Assembly: GCA_031265345.1 (NCBI GenBank) | Contig: JAISCU010000053.1 | Location: forward strand, 1 to 30,686 | DNA length: 30,686 bases | From: Bifidobacteriaceae bacterium | Lineage (GTDB): Bacteria > Actinomycetota > Actinomycetes > Actinomycetales > WQXJ01 | Reading direction: 5' to 3' | In this document: positions 17,159 through 25,156 of the stretch, one piece after another | Layout: the number at the start of each line of letters is the position of its first letter | Position numbering within the stretch: the first letter of the stretch is position 1 | Notes under the pieces: generated by a model | What the model was told of the DNA's origin: nothing | Database searches by the model: none | What the model saw: the letters and a program-made list of their open reading frames with translations, nothing else | Translations under genes and position numbers: made by a program

Positions 17159-18184
17159 TCAGTACCTTCCGTCAGCCGAGTCCAGGACGGGGCGGCGGAC
17201 GGGGACCGAGTCGGTCGGGAGCCATGCGACTCGGCGGGCCGCGCCAGCCCGGTCCCGAACGGCGGTGGCGACTCCGCCTTGGGCCGCGAGGGCCGGTTCG
17301 GCGCTTCGAGGCGCCGAGGTCTCGCGTCTCGGCGCAGGCGCGAATGCCGTTTGGGTCGCCTGTGGCGCCTGGGCCGACGCACTCGTGAAAGCCGCCTGGG
17401 CCGCCGATGCCGTCTGCACGGCTGGGGCGGCCTGGGCCGGTGCGGGCGCAAAGGTCGATTGGGCGGCCGACGCCGACACGAGAGCGGACTGGGCCGGTGG
17501 GGCGGCCTGGGCCACGACCGGGCGGGCGGGAACAGCGGGGACACCCAGGACGGGGGTGACTGGCGGGGCTGGCCGAGCGGCATCGTCCACTTCTGGCTCT
17601 TCAGACGCTTGGGCCGAGCGGGCGCGTTTGGCCTCCTCGACGTAGATGGCGGCCTCGCGCCGGGTGAGGTTCTTGAGCACGCGGCCGTCCGCTGTGTGCA
17701 CCACGAAGCGGGGCGCCGGCCAGAGGCTGAAGGCGAGCAGGGCGAGCAGGATGATCGCGGTGGCGATGGGATGCGCCCGCATCCACATGAGCGCGCCGCC
17801 CACCGCGGGGACGGCCATGTCCATCCGGTCGGCCTTGTCCACGACGTAGGTCTCTGGATCGTCCTTCTGGTTGGCGTCGCCACGGAGGGTCAGGGCGGCC
17901 TGGCCGTCCTCGGCGGGCTCCAGGGACGCGATCCGGTGGGTGACCACGCCGTTGCCGTCGGTCCGCGCCACTGTTACCACGTCGCCCACCTCGAGCTGCG
18001 ACGCGGGCACGGTCTTATGCAGGACCAGGGCGCCGGTCGAGACGGCGGGCTCCATCGAGCCGGAGACGACTGCCACGGGCCTGATATCCAAAGCCAGGCA
18101 GGCCACCGTCGCCAGGACGGTGATTATGCCGATGAGGGACATTGCCCCCAGGACGATTCGCTGGAATATCTTGAGAGTCTTCAC
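17159..18184 (-). CDS. sipW: SipW/ER-type signal peptidase I with long Ala/Pro tail
   Basis: 341 residues. Membrane segment 1 (about 9-33) is followed by the catalytic VVSGSMEP (S43), then VVTHRIAS with H83 where bacterial LepB-type enzymes have lysine, then LRGDANQKDDPE (D103, D109). This Ser-His pattern defines the SipW/archaeal/ER class. Membrane segment 2 is MRAHPIATAIILLALLAFSLW. After about residue 170 comes a 170-residue Ala/Pro/Gln/Ser-rich tail, absent from ordinary SipW (about 190 residues). GTG 18184 follows AAGGAAG. It lies between its two probable substrates and should cleave their AAFxDSEY signals. One copy of the dispersed DNA motif encodes VDDAARP at 199-205. Confidence 0.87.
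   Translation of the reverse strand: MKTLKIFQRIVLGAMSLIGIITVLATVACLALDIRPVAVVSGSMEPAVSTGALVLHKTVPASQLEVGDVVTVARTDGNGVVTHRIASLEPAEDGQAALTLRGDANQKDDPETYVVDKADRMDMAVPAVGGALMWMRAHPIATAIILLALLAFSLWPAPRFVVHTADGRVLKNLTRREAAIYVEEAKRARSAQASEEPEVDDAARPAPPVTPVLGVPAVPARPVVAQAAPPAQSALVSASAAQSTFAPAPAQAAPAVQTASAAQAAFTSASAQAPQATQTAFAPAPRRETSAPRSAEPALAAQGGVATAVRDRAGAARRVAWLPTDSVPVRRPVLDSADGRY
17577..17589 (-). repeat. Dispersed motif TGGACGATGCCGC inside sipW, copy E
   Basis: An exact copy within the coding sequence, read as GTG GAC GAT GCC GC, in the linker after the second membrane segment. The flank TCGGCCAGCC resembles that of copy F in ftsY. Confidence 0.6.
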
Positions 18185-18361
18185 GGATGCTTCCTTCGGT
18201 GTCGGAGTGTCTTGGAGGCGGGTTGAGGCATGGTGTTGGGCGGGCTTGGTGGTGTGAGGCAGGTTGGCGCGGTCTGGGCGGCTGGGCGGCTGGGCACCGG
18301 GGTCGCGCCGCCAGAGACCTGGCTTGGCGACGCGACCGCGGGCGCTACCGGTACTCCTGGG

Positions 18362-19072
18362 TCAGAGGGATTCGCCGTCGACTTGGGCGAGTAGCTTGAC
18401 CGGAACGCCCTGGATCTTCCCGTCGGTGGCCGCGCCCTGGGTGACCAGGGTGACCTTGATGGTGACTTCGAACTCCACGCCAGGGGCGGCGTTGGCCGCG
18501 ATCTCGATCGGGCTGGAAGTCATTTGGGTCCAAGTCCTCGCCTTGTGCTCGACTTCTGTGTTCGGCTGCGCGCTCAGGTTCTTCACAGTCACATCGAACC
18601 GCAGCCCGGCAAGCAGGTCGGCCCGCGCCGCATCGGTCTGGGAGTCGGAGACGGTGATGTCCTTGAGCCTCAGGTTGAGGCTGGTGTTATGCGTTCTGTT
18701 GTTCTCATTGCGGACCTCGAACGCCGTTTCCGGACCAGTCGTTTCGCCTGGCACCAGGGGCACTTGGCTGAGAGTCAGTTCGACGGGATCTTCAGTATCC
18801 TCCGGCCGGTTGTCGGGGGCGTTTGCGGGCTCTAGCGTTGTGTCTGACCATGTCGGCGCGCCCTTGGCCCTGATCTGGATGTTGTAGGTGCCGGTCTTGA
18901 TGCCGTCCTCGCCGTCCTTGAACATGTTCGCGTACTCAGAGTCGGTGAATGCCGCGGTGGTGGCACCGGCCACCATGGCCACGCCCAGGGCCAAGGTCCC
19001 GAGCACGCCCGCGAAGCGACGCCGCCGTGGTTGTTCTTGGACCACGACATGCGTATTGGAATTCGTTGCCAT
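18362..19072 (-). CDS. TasA/camelysin-like exported protein with alternate signal
   Basis: 236 residues. A basic start (QPRRRRF) and one membrane segment (about 21-42) lead into AAFTDSEY (40-47), the alternate-signal motif cleaved by SipW-type peptidases. The mature part (TGTYNIQIRAKGAPTW onwards) is rich in beta strands and Thr/Val, with ELTLSQVPLVPGETTGPETAF and FEVTIKVTLV segments, similar in style to TasA/camelysin matrix fibre proteins. No LPXTG. The ATG follows AAGGAAAC. It is first in a three-gene unit (this gene, signal peptidase, RCC1 protein), with 177 bases before the peptidase gene. A fibre or surface-coat role is an inference from the family and from the dedicated peptidase. Confidence 0.78.
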   Translation of the reverse strand: MATNSNTHVVVQEQPRRRRFAGVLGTLALGVAMVAGATTAAFTDSEYANMFKDGEDGIKTGTYNIQIRAKGAPTWSDTTLEPANAPDNRPEDTEDPVELTLSQVPLVPGETTGPETAFEVRNENNRTHNTSLNLRLKDITVSDSQTDAARADLLAGLRFDVTVKNLSAQPNTEVEHKARTWTQMTSSPIEIAANAAPGVEFEVTIKVTLVTQGAATDGKIQGVPVKLLAQVDGESL

Positions 19073-19425
19073 TTTGGGGGTTTCCTTTCATAGCTGGTCG
19101 GCTGCCGGGTCCGCCACCGACCGTTCCGGCCGGCGTCAGACGCCGACCGCCTCAGTTCGCCGGATCTCGGCGACACTGGATGCCGCGCCCATCGGGAAGC
19201 TTGAGGCTCCCTCGGCCGGCGCCGCTTGTCACCTAATGGCAACGCGTGGAGCCCCCGTCGCTATTCCCTCAGAGCGGAATTTTCTAGCGCGGCATCTGAA
19301 CTCTCTTCAGCTCCCCACCGCCCCATTCGACCAGCCATTCGGCCTCCACCCATGCCCGGACTGGGGACAGCTCCAGTGTCTAGCGTTTCCGTACGCAGGA
19401 TTATGCGACGCTTGTTGTGTAAGGG

Positions 19426-19456
19426 ACACGGGTTGGCGTCTGACGCAAACCCGTGT
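19426..19456 (-). terminator. Terminator-like hairpin after ftsY
   Basis: ACACGGGTTGGCGTC (19426-19440) and GACGCAAACCCGTGT (19442-19456) are inverse complements at 14 of 15 positions. It lies 38-68 bases past the ftsY stop and shares the AACCCGTG core with the two hairpin repeats near glnD. No T-tract. Confidence 0.55.
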
Positions 19457-19460
19457 TCCT

Positions 19461-19473
19461 TGGACGATGCGGG
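19461..19473 (+). repeat. Dispersed motif variant I
   Basis: The plus strand reads TGGACGATGCGGG, matching 11 of 13 positions of the consensus, between the ftsY stop (21 bases away) and the hairpin at 19426-19456. Confidence 0.4.
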
Positions 19474-19493
19474 CGCACCGGGCGGGGCCGCAG

Positions 19494-20771
19494 TCAGGCG
19501 GTCAGGCCGTCCACGAAGGCCTCGGGATCGAACGGCGCCAGGTCGTCCGGCCCCTCGCCCAGACCGACCAGTTTGACGGGCACGCCAAGCTCCCGTTGCA
19601 CGGCGATCACGATCCCGCCTTTGGCGGTGCCGTCGAGTTTCGTCAGCACTATTCCGGTCACGTCCACCGCCTCGGTGAAGACGCGGGCCTGAGTCAGGCC
19701 GTTCTGGCCGGTGGTGGCGTCCAGGACCAGCAGCGTCTCGGTGATCGGCACCCGCTTGGACGCCACGCGCTTGATCTTCTCGAGCTCCCCCATCAGGTTG
19801 GCCTTGTTGTGCAGCCGGCCGGCCGTGTCGATGATGACAGTGTCCACCTGCCGGTCGATCCCCTCGGCCACGGCGTCGAACGCGACCGACGCCGGGTCGG
19901 AGCCCTCCGGGCCGCGCACCACGTGGACGCCCACCCGCTCGCCCCAGGTCGCCAACTGGTCGGCGGCGGCGGCCCGGAAAGTATCGGCGGCGCCCAATAT
20001 GACAGTGTTGCCCTCTGCCACCTCGAGCCTGGCCAGGCGCCCGATGGTGGTGGTCTTGCCGGAACCGTTGACCCCGACCACCAGGATCACGCCGGGATCG
20101 CCGCCCTCGCCCTGGTCCATGATCCCCCGGCTGGCCGGGGAGGCCACCGCCGCCAACAGTTCCTGGCGCAAGGTCTGGGCTGGGCTGGCGCCCGCGCCTT
20201 CGACCCGCATGGCTTCGCGCACGTTCTGGAGTATCTCTTCCGATGCCGCCGTCCCGACATCCGCCATCAGCAGAGTCTCCTCGAACTCGTCCCAGTCGTC
20301 CTGGGTCAGCTGGTCGCGGCTGAGCACCGCCAGCAGTGCCTTGCCGAGGGCTGACTTGGACCCGGCCAGGCGTGCCCGCAATCGTTGCAGGCGCGTGGCC
20401 GGGGCTTCCGGAACCTCGAGTCTCGCGGCTGCGGCGGCTTCGGCTGCGGCCGCTTCCAGATCCTTCGGAGCGGTCCCGCTGGTCGCTTCGCCGACGGGCC
20501 GACCAGACACGGCGGCGGTCGGCTCAGTGGCCGGTTCGCTGGCCGGTTCCGCCCCGCTGCCCTCTGAGACGCCCTCGTCCGGCAGGTCTCCCAGGTCGGG
20601 CTCCGGGGAGGGCTGGCCCGGCGGCATCGTCCGCGTTGTGGTGGACGGACCCGAGCCGGGCCCACGGGTGGGGCCGCGGCGGACCAGCCAGTAGACCAAC
20701 ACCACGATCAGCGCCAACGTGACGACAGCGCCAGCGGCGGCCAACAACAGACCCGTGCCCTCTAAGTTCAT
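19494..20771 (-). CDS. ftsY: SRP receptor GTPase FtsY
   Basis: 425 residues. An N-terminal membrane segment (about 8-30), typical of actinobacterial FtsY, is followed by a Pro/Glu/Ala-rich acidic linker (about 31-125) and the NG GTPase domain: GVNGSGKTT at 233-241, AADTFRAAAADQL, IIDTAGRLHNKANLM, TKLDGTAKGG. The C-terminal GLGEGPDDLAPFDPEAFV is the conserved end. It receives Ffh-ribosome complexes at the membrane. It starts 47 bases after the broken gene fragment, with only a weak GAGGG ahead of the ATG. In the linker, residues around R47-P51 are encoded by a near copy of the dispersed motif. Confidence 0.96.
   Translation of the reverse strand: MNLEGTGLLLAAAGAVVTLALIVVLVYWLVRRGPTRGPGSGPSTTTRTMPPGQPSPEPDLGDLPDEGVSEGSGAEPASEPATEPTAAVSGRPVGEATSGTAPKDLEAAAAEAAAAARLEVPEAPATRLQRLRARLAGSKSALGKALLAVLSRDQLTQDDWDEFEETLLMADVGTAASEEILQNVREAMRVEGAGASPAQTLRQELLAAVASPASRGIMDQGEGGDPGVILVVGVNGSGKTTTIGRLARLEVAEGNTVILGAADTFRAAAADQLATWGERVGVHVVRGPEGSDPASVAFDAVAEGIDRQVDTVIIDTAGRLHNKANLMGELEKIKRVASKRVPITETLLVLDATTGQNGLTQARVFTEAVDVTGIVLTKLDGTAKGGIVIAVQRELGVPVKLVGLGEGPDDLAPFDPEAFVDGLTA
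20621..20633 (-). repeat. Dispersed motif near copy inside ftsY, copy F
   Basis: The minus strand reads CGGACGATGCCGC (12 of 13 positions), in the linker-coding part of ftsY. It is read as C GGA-shifted codons giving R-T-M-P, a different frame from copy E in sipW, so the shared element is DNA rather than protein. Confidence 0.5.
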
Positions 20772-20817
20772 GCCCTCAATCTTCCCCTACCGGGCCGTGC
20801 GGGGAGGAATCGAGCCC

Positions 20818-21669
20818 TCAGCCTTCCGCGATCCTGGCCTCGATGGCGACCAACAAGTCCTCCAGCGCCGGGCGGTTGTCCTCCAGGTACGCCGTCTCGA
20901 ACTCGCGGTGGATCGTGATCAGCCGGTCCATTTAGTCGGTTCGTTCGCGGCAGTCGAAATCTGCCAGGGCGATGGCCTTCTCCGGCTCGGACTGGACCAA
21001 CGACCGTTGGTCCTCCGGCAGTTCAGTGCTCAGGTACTGGTCCCTGTCTGCAACTCGACCGTCCGCGCCGGTCATCACGGCCAGATAGAAGGCTTGGATC
21101 GGCCCGCTGGTGACCCACTCGCCGCCGTCTCCGATCGAGTGTTCCTCAGCGACGTCATAGCCGTGCTCAGCCATGCACTTGTCCCATTCCCGGTCAGGTT
21201 CCAGCGTGCGTGGGTCATTGTTCACCCGCCAGCCGATCTCCGACATGCCCCCGACCAAGTCCTGTTGCGAATAGGAGGTCAGGGGTTCGGCGAGGGCCGG
21301 GTTCGGGAACTTGCGTTCAGCCCCGCCGCGGCAGCCCTTCTCCTCACCCAGCAGAGCAGTCGGCTGCGAGACCCACGCGTCGGGTCCGGCCGGGTCGAGG
21401 TCGTCCAAGGCCTTGCAGTACGCGTTCAGCGCCGATTCTGAGAGCGATGCCAGGTACTGCGCATTGGGACCGGCCGCGATAGCGTCCGCGACCGTCTGGT
21501 CGTCGTTCGGGTCTATGATCACCCCGCTGCCGCTCCCGAACTCCTCCCACCGGCCATAGCCGTGAGCAGCGACGAACATCCGGCTCCGGCACAACGACCA
21601 TCGGCGCGGAACCCGGTGAACCAGGTATGGCCCGCAGCGCCCGAGGGTATGGCCAAGGGGCCGTGTCAT
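20818..21669 (-). pseudogene. Broken lipoprotein-family gene with in-frame TAA
   Basis: A 245-codon open frame (21669-20932) ends at TAA, and the very next codon, in the same frame, is ATG opening 37 further codons (20931-20818, MDRLITIHREFETAYLEDNR...). The join DFDCRERTD-stop-MDRL looks like one continuous C-terminal domain of a family of actinobacterial surface lipoproteins (family recalled from memory, not searched). The 5' end also looks damaged: residues 1-30 have odd composition and there is no signal peptide or lipobox, while residues about 31 onwards (FVAAHGYGRWEEF, LASLSESALNAYCKAL) look protein-like. Its ATG overlaps the stop of the upstream gene by four bases. Alternatives are stop-codon readthrough or a sequencing error. 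Confidence 0.6.
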
Positions 21670-22295
21670 CGCTTGATCGTGACGCCGACCCGGCAGGCCA
21701 GCGGCTCCAGCATGTCCAAGAAAGCCGAGTCGCTCTCAGCGGGGAGCTCCGGCAAGCGCGGGATCGACCTGCTGTTGGGCCGCCGGTCGTCCGATAGGTC
21801 GCTGGAAGCGTAGACCTTGGCCTCCCGCCCCTCGGGGTACTCCGTCAGCGGGATCCAGTAGGCCGCGCCACCCTTCGCCACTAGGGTCGACGTGCGGCTG
21901 CCAATCTCCCGGCCGTCGACCACCACCGAGACCCGGAAATCCTCTCTGATGGTGCTCCGGCTGCCCACACCCACACATATGAATGGGGCTGTAGACGTTC
22001 CCACCACCCGCGGTATGCCTACAACAGCCGCGCCGTCCCTCCAGACCAGGCCCATGCGCTCGGCCTCGTCGAAGGTCATCCCGATCGTGTCGCTGACCTT
22101 CAGGTCCGGCTCGCCGCGTTCCAGTCCACTTCGAGGACCGGTCGCCGCCGACGCGACCAAGCCGACCACCGTCAGAGTCGCGACTGCCGACAACCCCGCC
22201 AACCATCTCCAACGCCGCCCGGAGCGAACCGCTCCGCCGCTCCGCTCATCCCTCGCGCTCACTTCCTCGCCCCCTTCATCTCGAATGCGCCCCAT
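21666..22295 (-). CDS. Single-pass membrane protein of unknown function with a PASTA-like stretch
   Basis: 209 residues. A charged cytoplasmic start (1-29) is followed by a membrane segment (about 31-52) and an extracytoplasmic part. Residues about 65-82 (VSDTIGMTFDEAERMGL) resemble the first half of a PASTA repeat, but the rest does not continue the pattern clearly. The remainder contains STAPFICVGVG and EDFRVSVVVDGREIGS, likely beta-rich. ATG 22295 has GGAGG seven bases upstream and overlaps the protease gene's end by 20 bases; a GTG at 22262 is the alternative. Coupled upstream to the protease gene and downstream (ATGA) to the broken gene. Function unknown. Confidence 0.65.
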   Translation of the reverse strand: MGRIRDEGGEEVSARDERSGGAVRSGRRWRWLAGLSAVATLTVVGLVASAATGPRSGLERGEPDLKVSDTIGMTFDEAERMGLVWRDGAAVVGIPRVVGTSTAPFICVGVGSRSTIREDFRVSVVVDGREIGSRTSTLVAKGGAAYWIPLTEYPEGREAKVYASSDLSDDRRPNSRSIPRLPELPAESDSAFLDMLEPLACRVGVTIKR

Positions 22296-24969
22296 GCTCG
22301 GACCTCCGACTCCGGGCCAAGCAAAGGACCCCGGTGACCACCATTAGCGCGCCGACCCCAACGAACCGGCTAGAACCCGCGGCGCCAGTCACGGGCAGGC
22401 CGCCGCCCTCGTCCGCCCTGTCCGGCGTCGCGCGGTCTGCGCGCGCTGGTGAGGACGGGACTCCGGTCGCGCCGCCCGGGCGGCCCTGCTGATCCGCAGA
22501 GGAATTCGCCGTGGGCGCAGGGCCGACAGCGCCATCTCCGGCACTCGGGATGCCTTCGGCGTCCGGATCGTCCGGCGGCGAGCCGTCGCCTCCGGGCCCT
22601 TCCACAGGCTCCGCTTCATCGCCACCGGGCGCCGGTCCGTCTGATGGCGGGGGCAATTCTTCTGCATCCTCGCCGGGTTCTGTTCCGGGCCCCTGGCCCG
22701 AGGGCTCCTCGGCCGGTTCAGTCTCACCCTCGGATGGCAAGTCCTCAGGCGGATCGCCAGGGCTGCCAGCCGCGACCTCGACCATCCGGTCGACCGCCGC
22801 CGGCACCAGTTCGTGCGGCGGTTCGGCGTGCGCCCTGGCCCCGGCCGCGGCCTCCGCCAGGTCTTCCCGCACTCCCGGAGCATCGAGGTCCAGCCCCAGC
22901 AAGGTCTCCGACACCCGGTCGACTCCAGGGCCAAGCGGGTCCGAGGACAACGTCAGCTCAAGCGCGACCTCACCAGCGCCCAGACCCGCGGCCGTGAAGG
23001 TCACCGGGACTATCACCGATGAACGACCGGCCACCGTCACCTCGACCGAGGCCGTGGGCGTGTCACCGACCGCTGCGGCGACATGGTAGGTGGCCTCTTC
23101 CGCCGACACGTTCGTGACCCAGACGTAGAGCACCTGGTCAGCCCGGCCGACCGCGAACAGGTTCGGACCCAGGAAACCGAGTTCCCCGTCGCCGGGCGCT
23201 CCCGCCGCGCCCCAATCGTTGGCCGTGTCCCAAGTCAGTTCGTCCACATCAGGGGTCACCATCACCGGTGCCTCGTCCCCGAAGTCCCCGATCGAGCCGC
23301 CGTCGAAGCGAATGTGCGCCCAATCGTCGAAAGGCTCGCCACGCGAGTAGTCGACTCTGTCGTCCGGAGGGACGCCATCCATTTGGTAGGTGTAATTCAT
23401 GATCGACAGGTAAGCCGGATCCCATTGGAACCTATGTCCGTCGGGTCCCCCATGCTGCAAGCCAAGGTTGTGCCCTAGCTCATGCATCAGGGTCCCGCTC
23501 TCCTGGTGCCGCTGGAAACCATTCTTCCACGGCCAGGCCGATACCCACGGGCCATCCGAGATGATCAGGTCGGCCCCAGGGATGCCCCGCGAGATCCCCG
23601 AAGATTCGCTGTCTCCCCACCGGTCAGCATAGACCACGTAATGGAAAGCGTCGCGGCGGGCGTCCGATCCGTCGGGCCCGAAATGGGCAGCCTTGACCGC
23701 CTCGAAGTCAGCCCAGTCGTAGCCGTCGGCGGTGATGGTCCCGAAGTGTTCTTGCCAAGGGACGGCGCTGCCCGAGGCCCCGGTCTCGAACTGGCCCGGC
23801 GGAGAATGCTCCCCTGCGTCTACGTGCAGACTGATCCCCTGTGTCCCGTCCGGGTTCCGATACGGCGCGGCGGCAAACGCGGCAACCACATCATCCAGGG
23901 CATCCTGGTCCGGCGCGAAGGACCACCCGCCCCAGCACATGGTGCCGATGCAGTTCCCAGGCTTCACCATCCAGTCGATCTCCAAGAATATGTCCGCGTG
24001 CCGCATGTCCGCGCCCATTGCGGGCAGGTCGAGTTCCGGCACCCCGTCTCCGTCGTAGTCGATCCCGTTGACCTCCCACTCATCCGGAAGGCCGTCCCCG
24101 TCCCTGTCCGAGGTCGGGTAAACGGCTCGGTCGCACCGGCCCGCTCGGTTGTCGTACCACCAACGGAGATTGTCAAGCAGCACCGCCGAATCCAAGTACG
24201 AGCTCGCAACGTCCTGTATAGACAGGATCAACGACATCCGGCCCGTGTCGATGTCCGCCTCGATCGGCGACATGGCAGTCATGCGATCAGTGCGGAAGTT
24301 CAGCCTAAAGTATGACCATTCCAGCGGGTAGAGGCCTGCGACCGTGTTGATCGACACCATGTTGCCGTCGGAATCGTAGGCGAAGTTGTTCGGGGCGACC
24401 ACCTGGCCCTCCTCCATCGAGAAGAAACTCTCGTTCAATTCGGCGGTGAAAATGTCGTTGTATCTGGAGCCGATAACATCCCATACGTAGACCAAATGGA
24501 GCGGTCGGATATCCGGCGAATACGGGTCCGCCACAGGCACGCCGCTCACATGGCGGTCGCCCTCGACCAAGAACTGGAAATCGAAGGAGAAACACTCCGC
24601 GCCCGCCGGAGGCTCCAAGTCGAACGTCAACTGAGTCAGGTCGTTACCGTCAGCCCCGTTCTCGGTCCCCAAGGAGGTGCTGGCCAGTTCCTGCCAGGGT
24701 CCCCCGAACACGTCGCTGGCGTCGCCCGTCGACATGATGATGTAGTCGTCCCCCGCCACGGGGAAGTCGCCGAACTCTCTCGACTCCACAATGATCGAGT
24801 CGCCGTGCGCGTTCACCTCCACGGAAGCGTTGGACAACGGGAAAGCTGCAAACGCGTCAATGAGCGCATCATCAGGCGGGATGGCCGCCTCGCCAGTCGC
24901 CGCTCCCGGCAACGCCAACAGAACTACGCCCGCCGCACCGACAAGTCCCAGCCACGGCCTCCGCGTCAT
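22276..24969 (-). CDS. Cell-wall-anchored metzincin-type metalloprotease
   Basis: 897 residues. A signal peptide (WLGLVGAAGVVLLALPGAATG) precedes an N-terminal beta-rich domain (about 30-290). A Ca-binding-like stretch (SDRDGDGLPDEWE, DYDGDGVPE) follows. The protease site HELGHNLGLQH (496-506) fits HExxHxxGxxH, and SIMNYTY supplies the Met-turn. A beta-sandwich-like region comes next, then a long Pro/Glu/Gly/Asp-rich stalk. LPVTG (858-862), a hydrophobic segment and SRRSE form a sortase signal. It probably cleaves extracellular proteins while attached to peptidoglycan; the substrate is unknown. ATG 24969 (AGGGG upstream) is preferred over an in-frame TTG two codons earlier. No sortase gene is in the window. 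Confidence 0.87.
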   Translation of the reverse strand: MTRRPWLGLVGAAGVVLLALPGAATGEAAIPPDDALIDAFAAFPLSNASVEVNAHGDSIIVESREFGDFPVAGDDYIIMSTGDASDVFGGPWQELASTSLGTENGADGNDLTQLTFDLEPPAGAECFSFDFQFLVEGDRHVSGVPVADPYSPDIRPLHLVYVWDVIGSRYNDIFTAELNESFFSMEEGQVVAPNNFAYDSDGNMVSINTVAGLYPLEWSYFRLNFRTDRMTAMSPIEADIDTGRMSLILSIQDVASSYLDSAVLLDNLRWWYDNRAGRCDRAVYPTSDRDGDGLPDEWEVNGIDYDGDGVPELDLPAMGADMRHADIFLEIDWMVKPGNCIGTMCWGGWSFAPDQDALDDVVAAFAAAPYRNPDGTQGISLHVDAGEHSPPGQFETGASGSAVPWQEHFGTITADGYDWADFEAVKAAHFGPDGSDARRDAFHYVVYADRWGDSESSGISRGIPGADLIISDGPWVSAWPWKNGFQRHQESGTLMHELGHNLGLQHGGPDGHRFQWDPAYLSIMNYTYQMDGVPPDDRVDYSRGEPFDDWAHIRFDGGSIGDFGDEAPVMVTPDVDELTWDTANDWGAAGAPGDGELGFLGPNLFAVGRADQVLYVWVTNVSAEEATYHVAAAVGDTPTASVEVTVAGRSSVIVPVTFTAAGLGAGEVALELTLSSDPLGPGVDRVSETLLGLDLDAPGVREDLAEAAAGARAHAEPPHELVPAAVDRMVEVAAGSPGDPPEDLPSEGETEPAEEPSGQGPGTEPGEDAEELPPPSDGPAPGGDEAEPVEGPGGDGSPPDDPDAEGIPSAGDGAVGPAPTANSSADQQGRPGGATGVPSSPARADRATPDRADEGGGLPVTGAAGSSRFVGVGALMVVTGVLCLARSRRSEHGAHSR

Positions 24970-25094
24970 TGCCAACCCCTCTCAATCGCATTTGGACGCA
25001 GTCCAACAATGAGGGCTCACAGCAAGGCTACACCCACAATCCGGCGACAACCCAGACCGCGTTGAAAGCCGAGGCGATGCCGTGACCCGTTGGC

Positions 25095-25107
25095 GCGGCA
25101 TCGTCGG
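25095..25107 (-). repeat. Dispersed motif near copy G
   Basis: The minus strand reads CCGACGATGCCGC (11 of 13), 50-62 bases past the stop of the AAA-ATPase gene, in the 187-bp gap before the protease gene. Confidence 0.4.
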
Positions 25108-25156
25108 TGTGATGCCTGTCCCTAGGCGAAACCCTCAGCCGAAGGCGCCGGGCGCG

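Larger units (their letters stand above)
19073..19493. other. 421-bp gap between ftsY and the TasA-like gene
   Basis: No gene is supported. From right to left it contains the dispersed-motif variant (19461-19473), the ftsY terminator-like hairpin (19426-19456), and an AT-richer section around 19260-19290 (coding-strand text with TAGAAAATT and GGGAATAG) that probably includes the promoter of the TasA-like operon. Two partial GATGCCGCGC texts (near 19175 and 19290) resemble the dispersed motif core. Confidence 0.45.
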
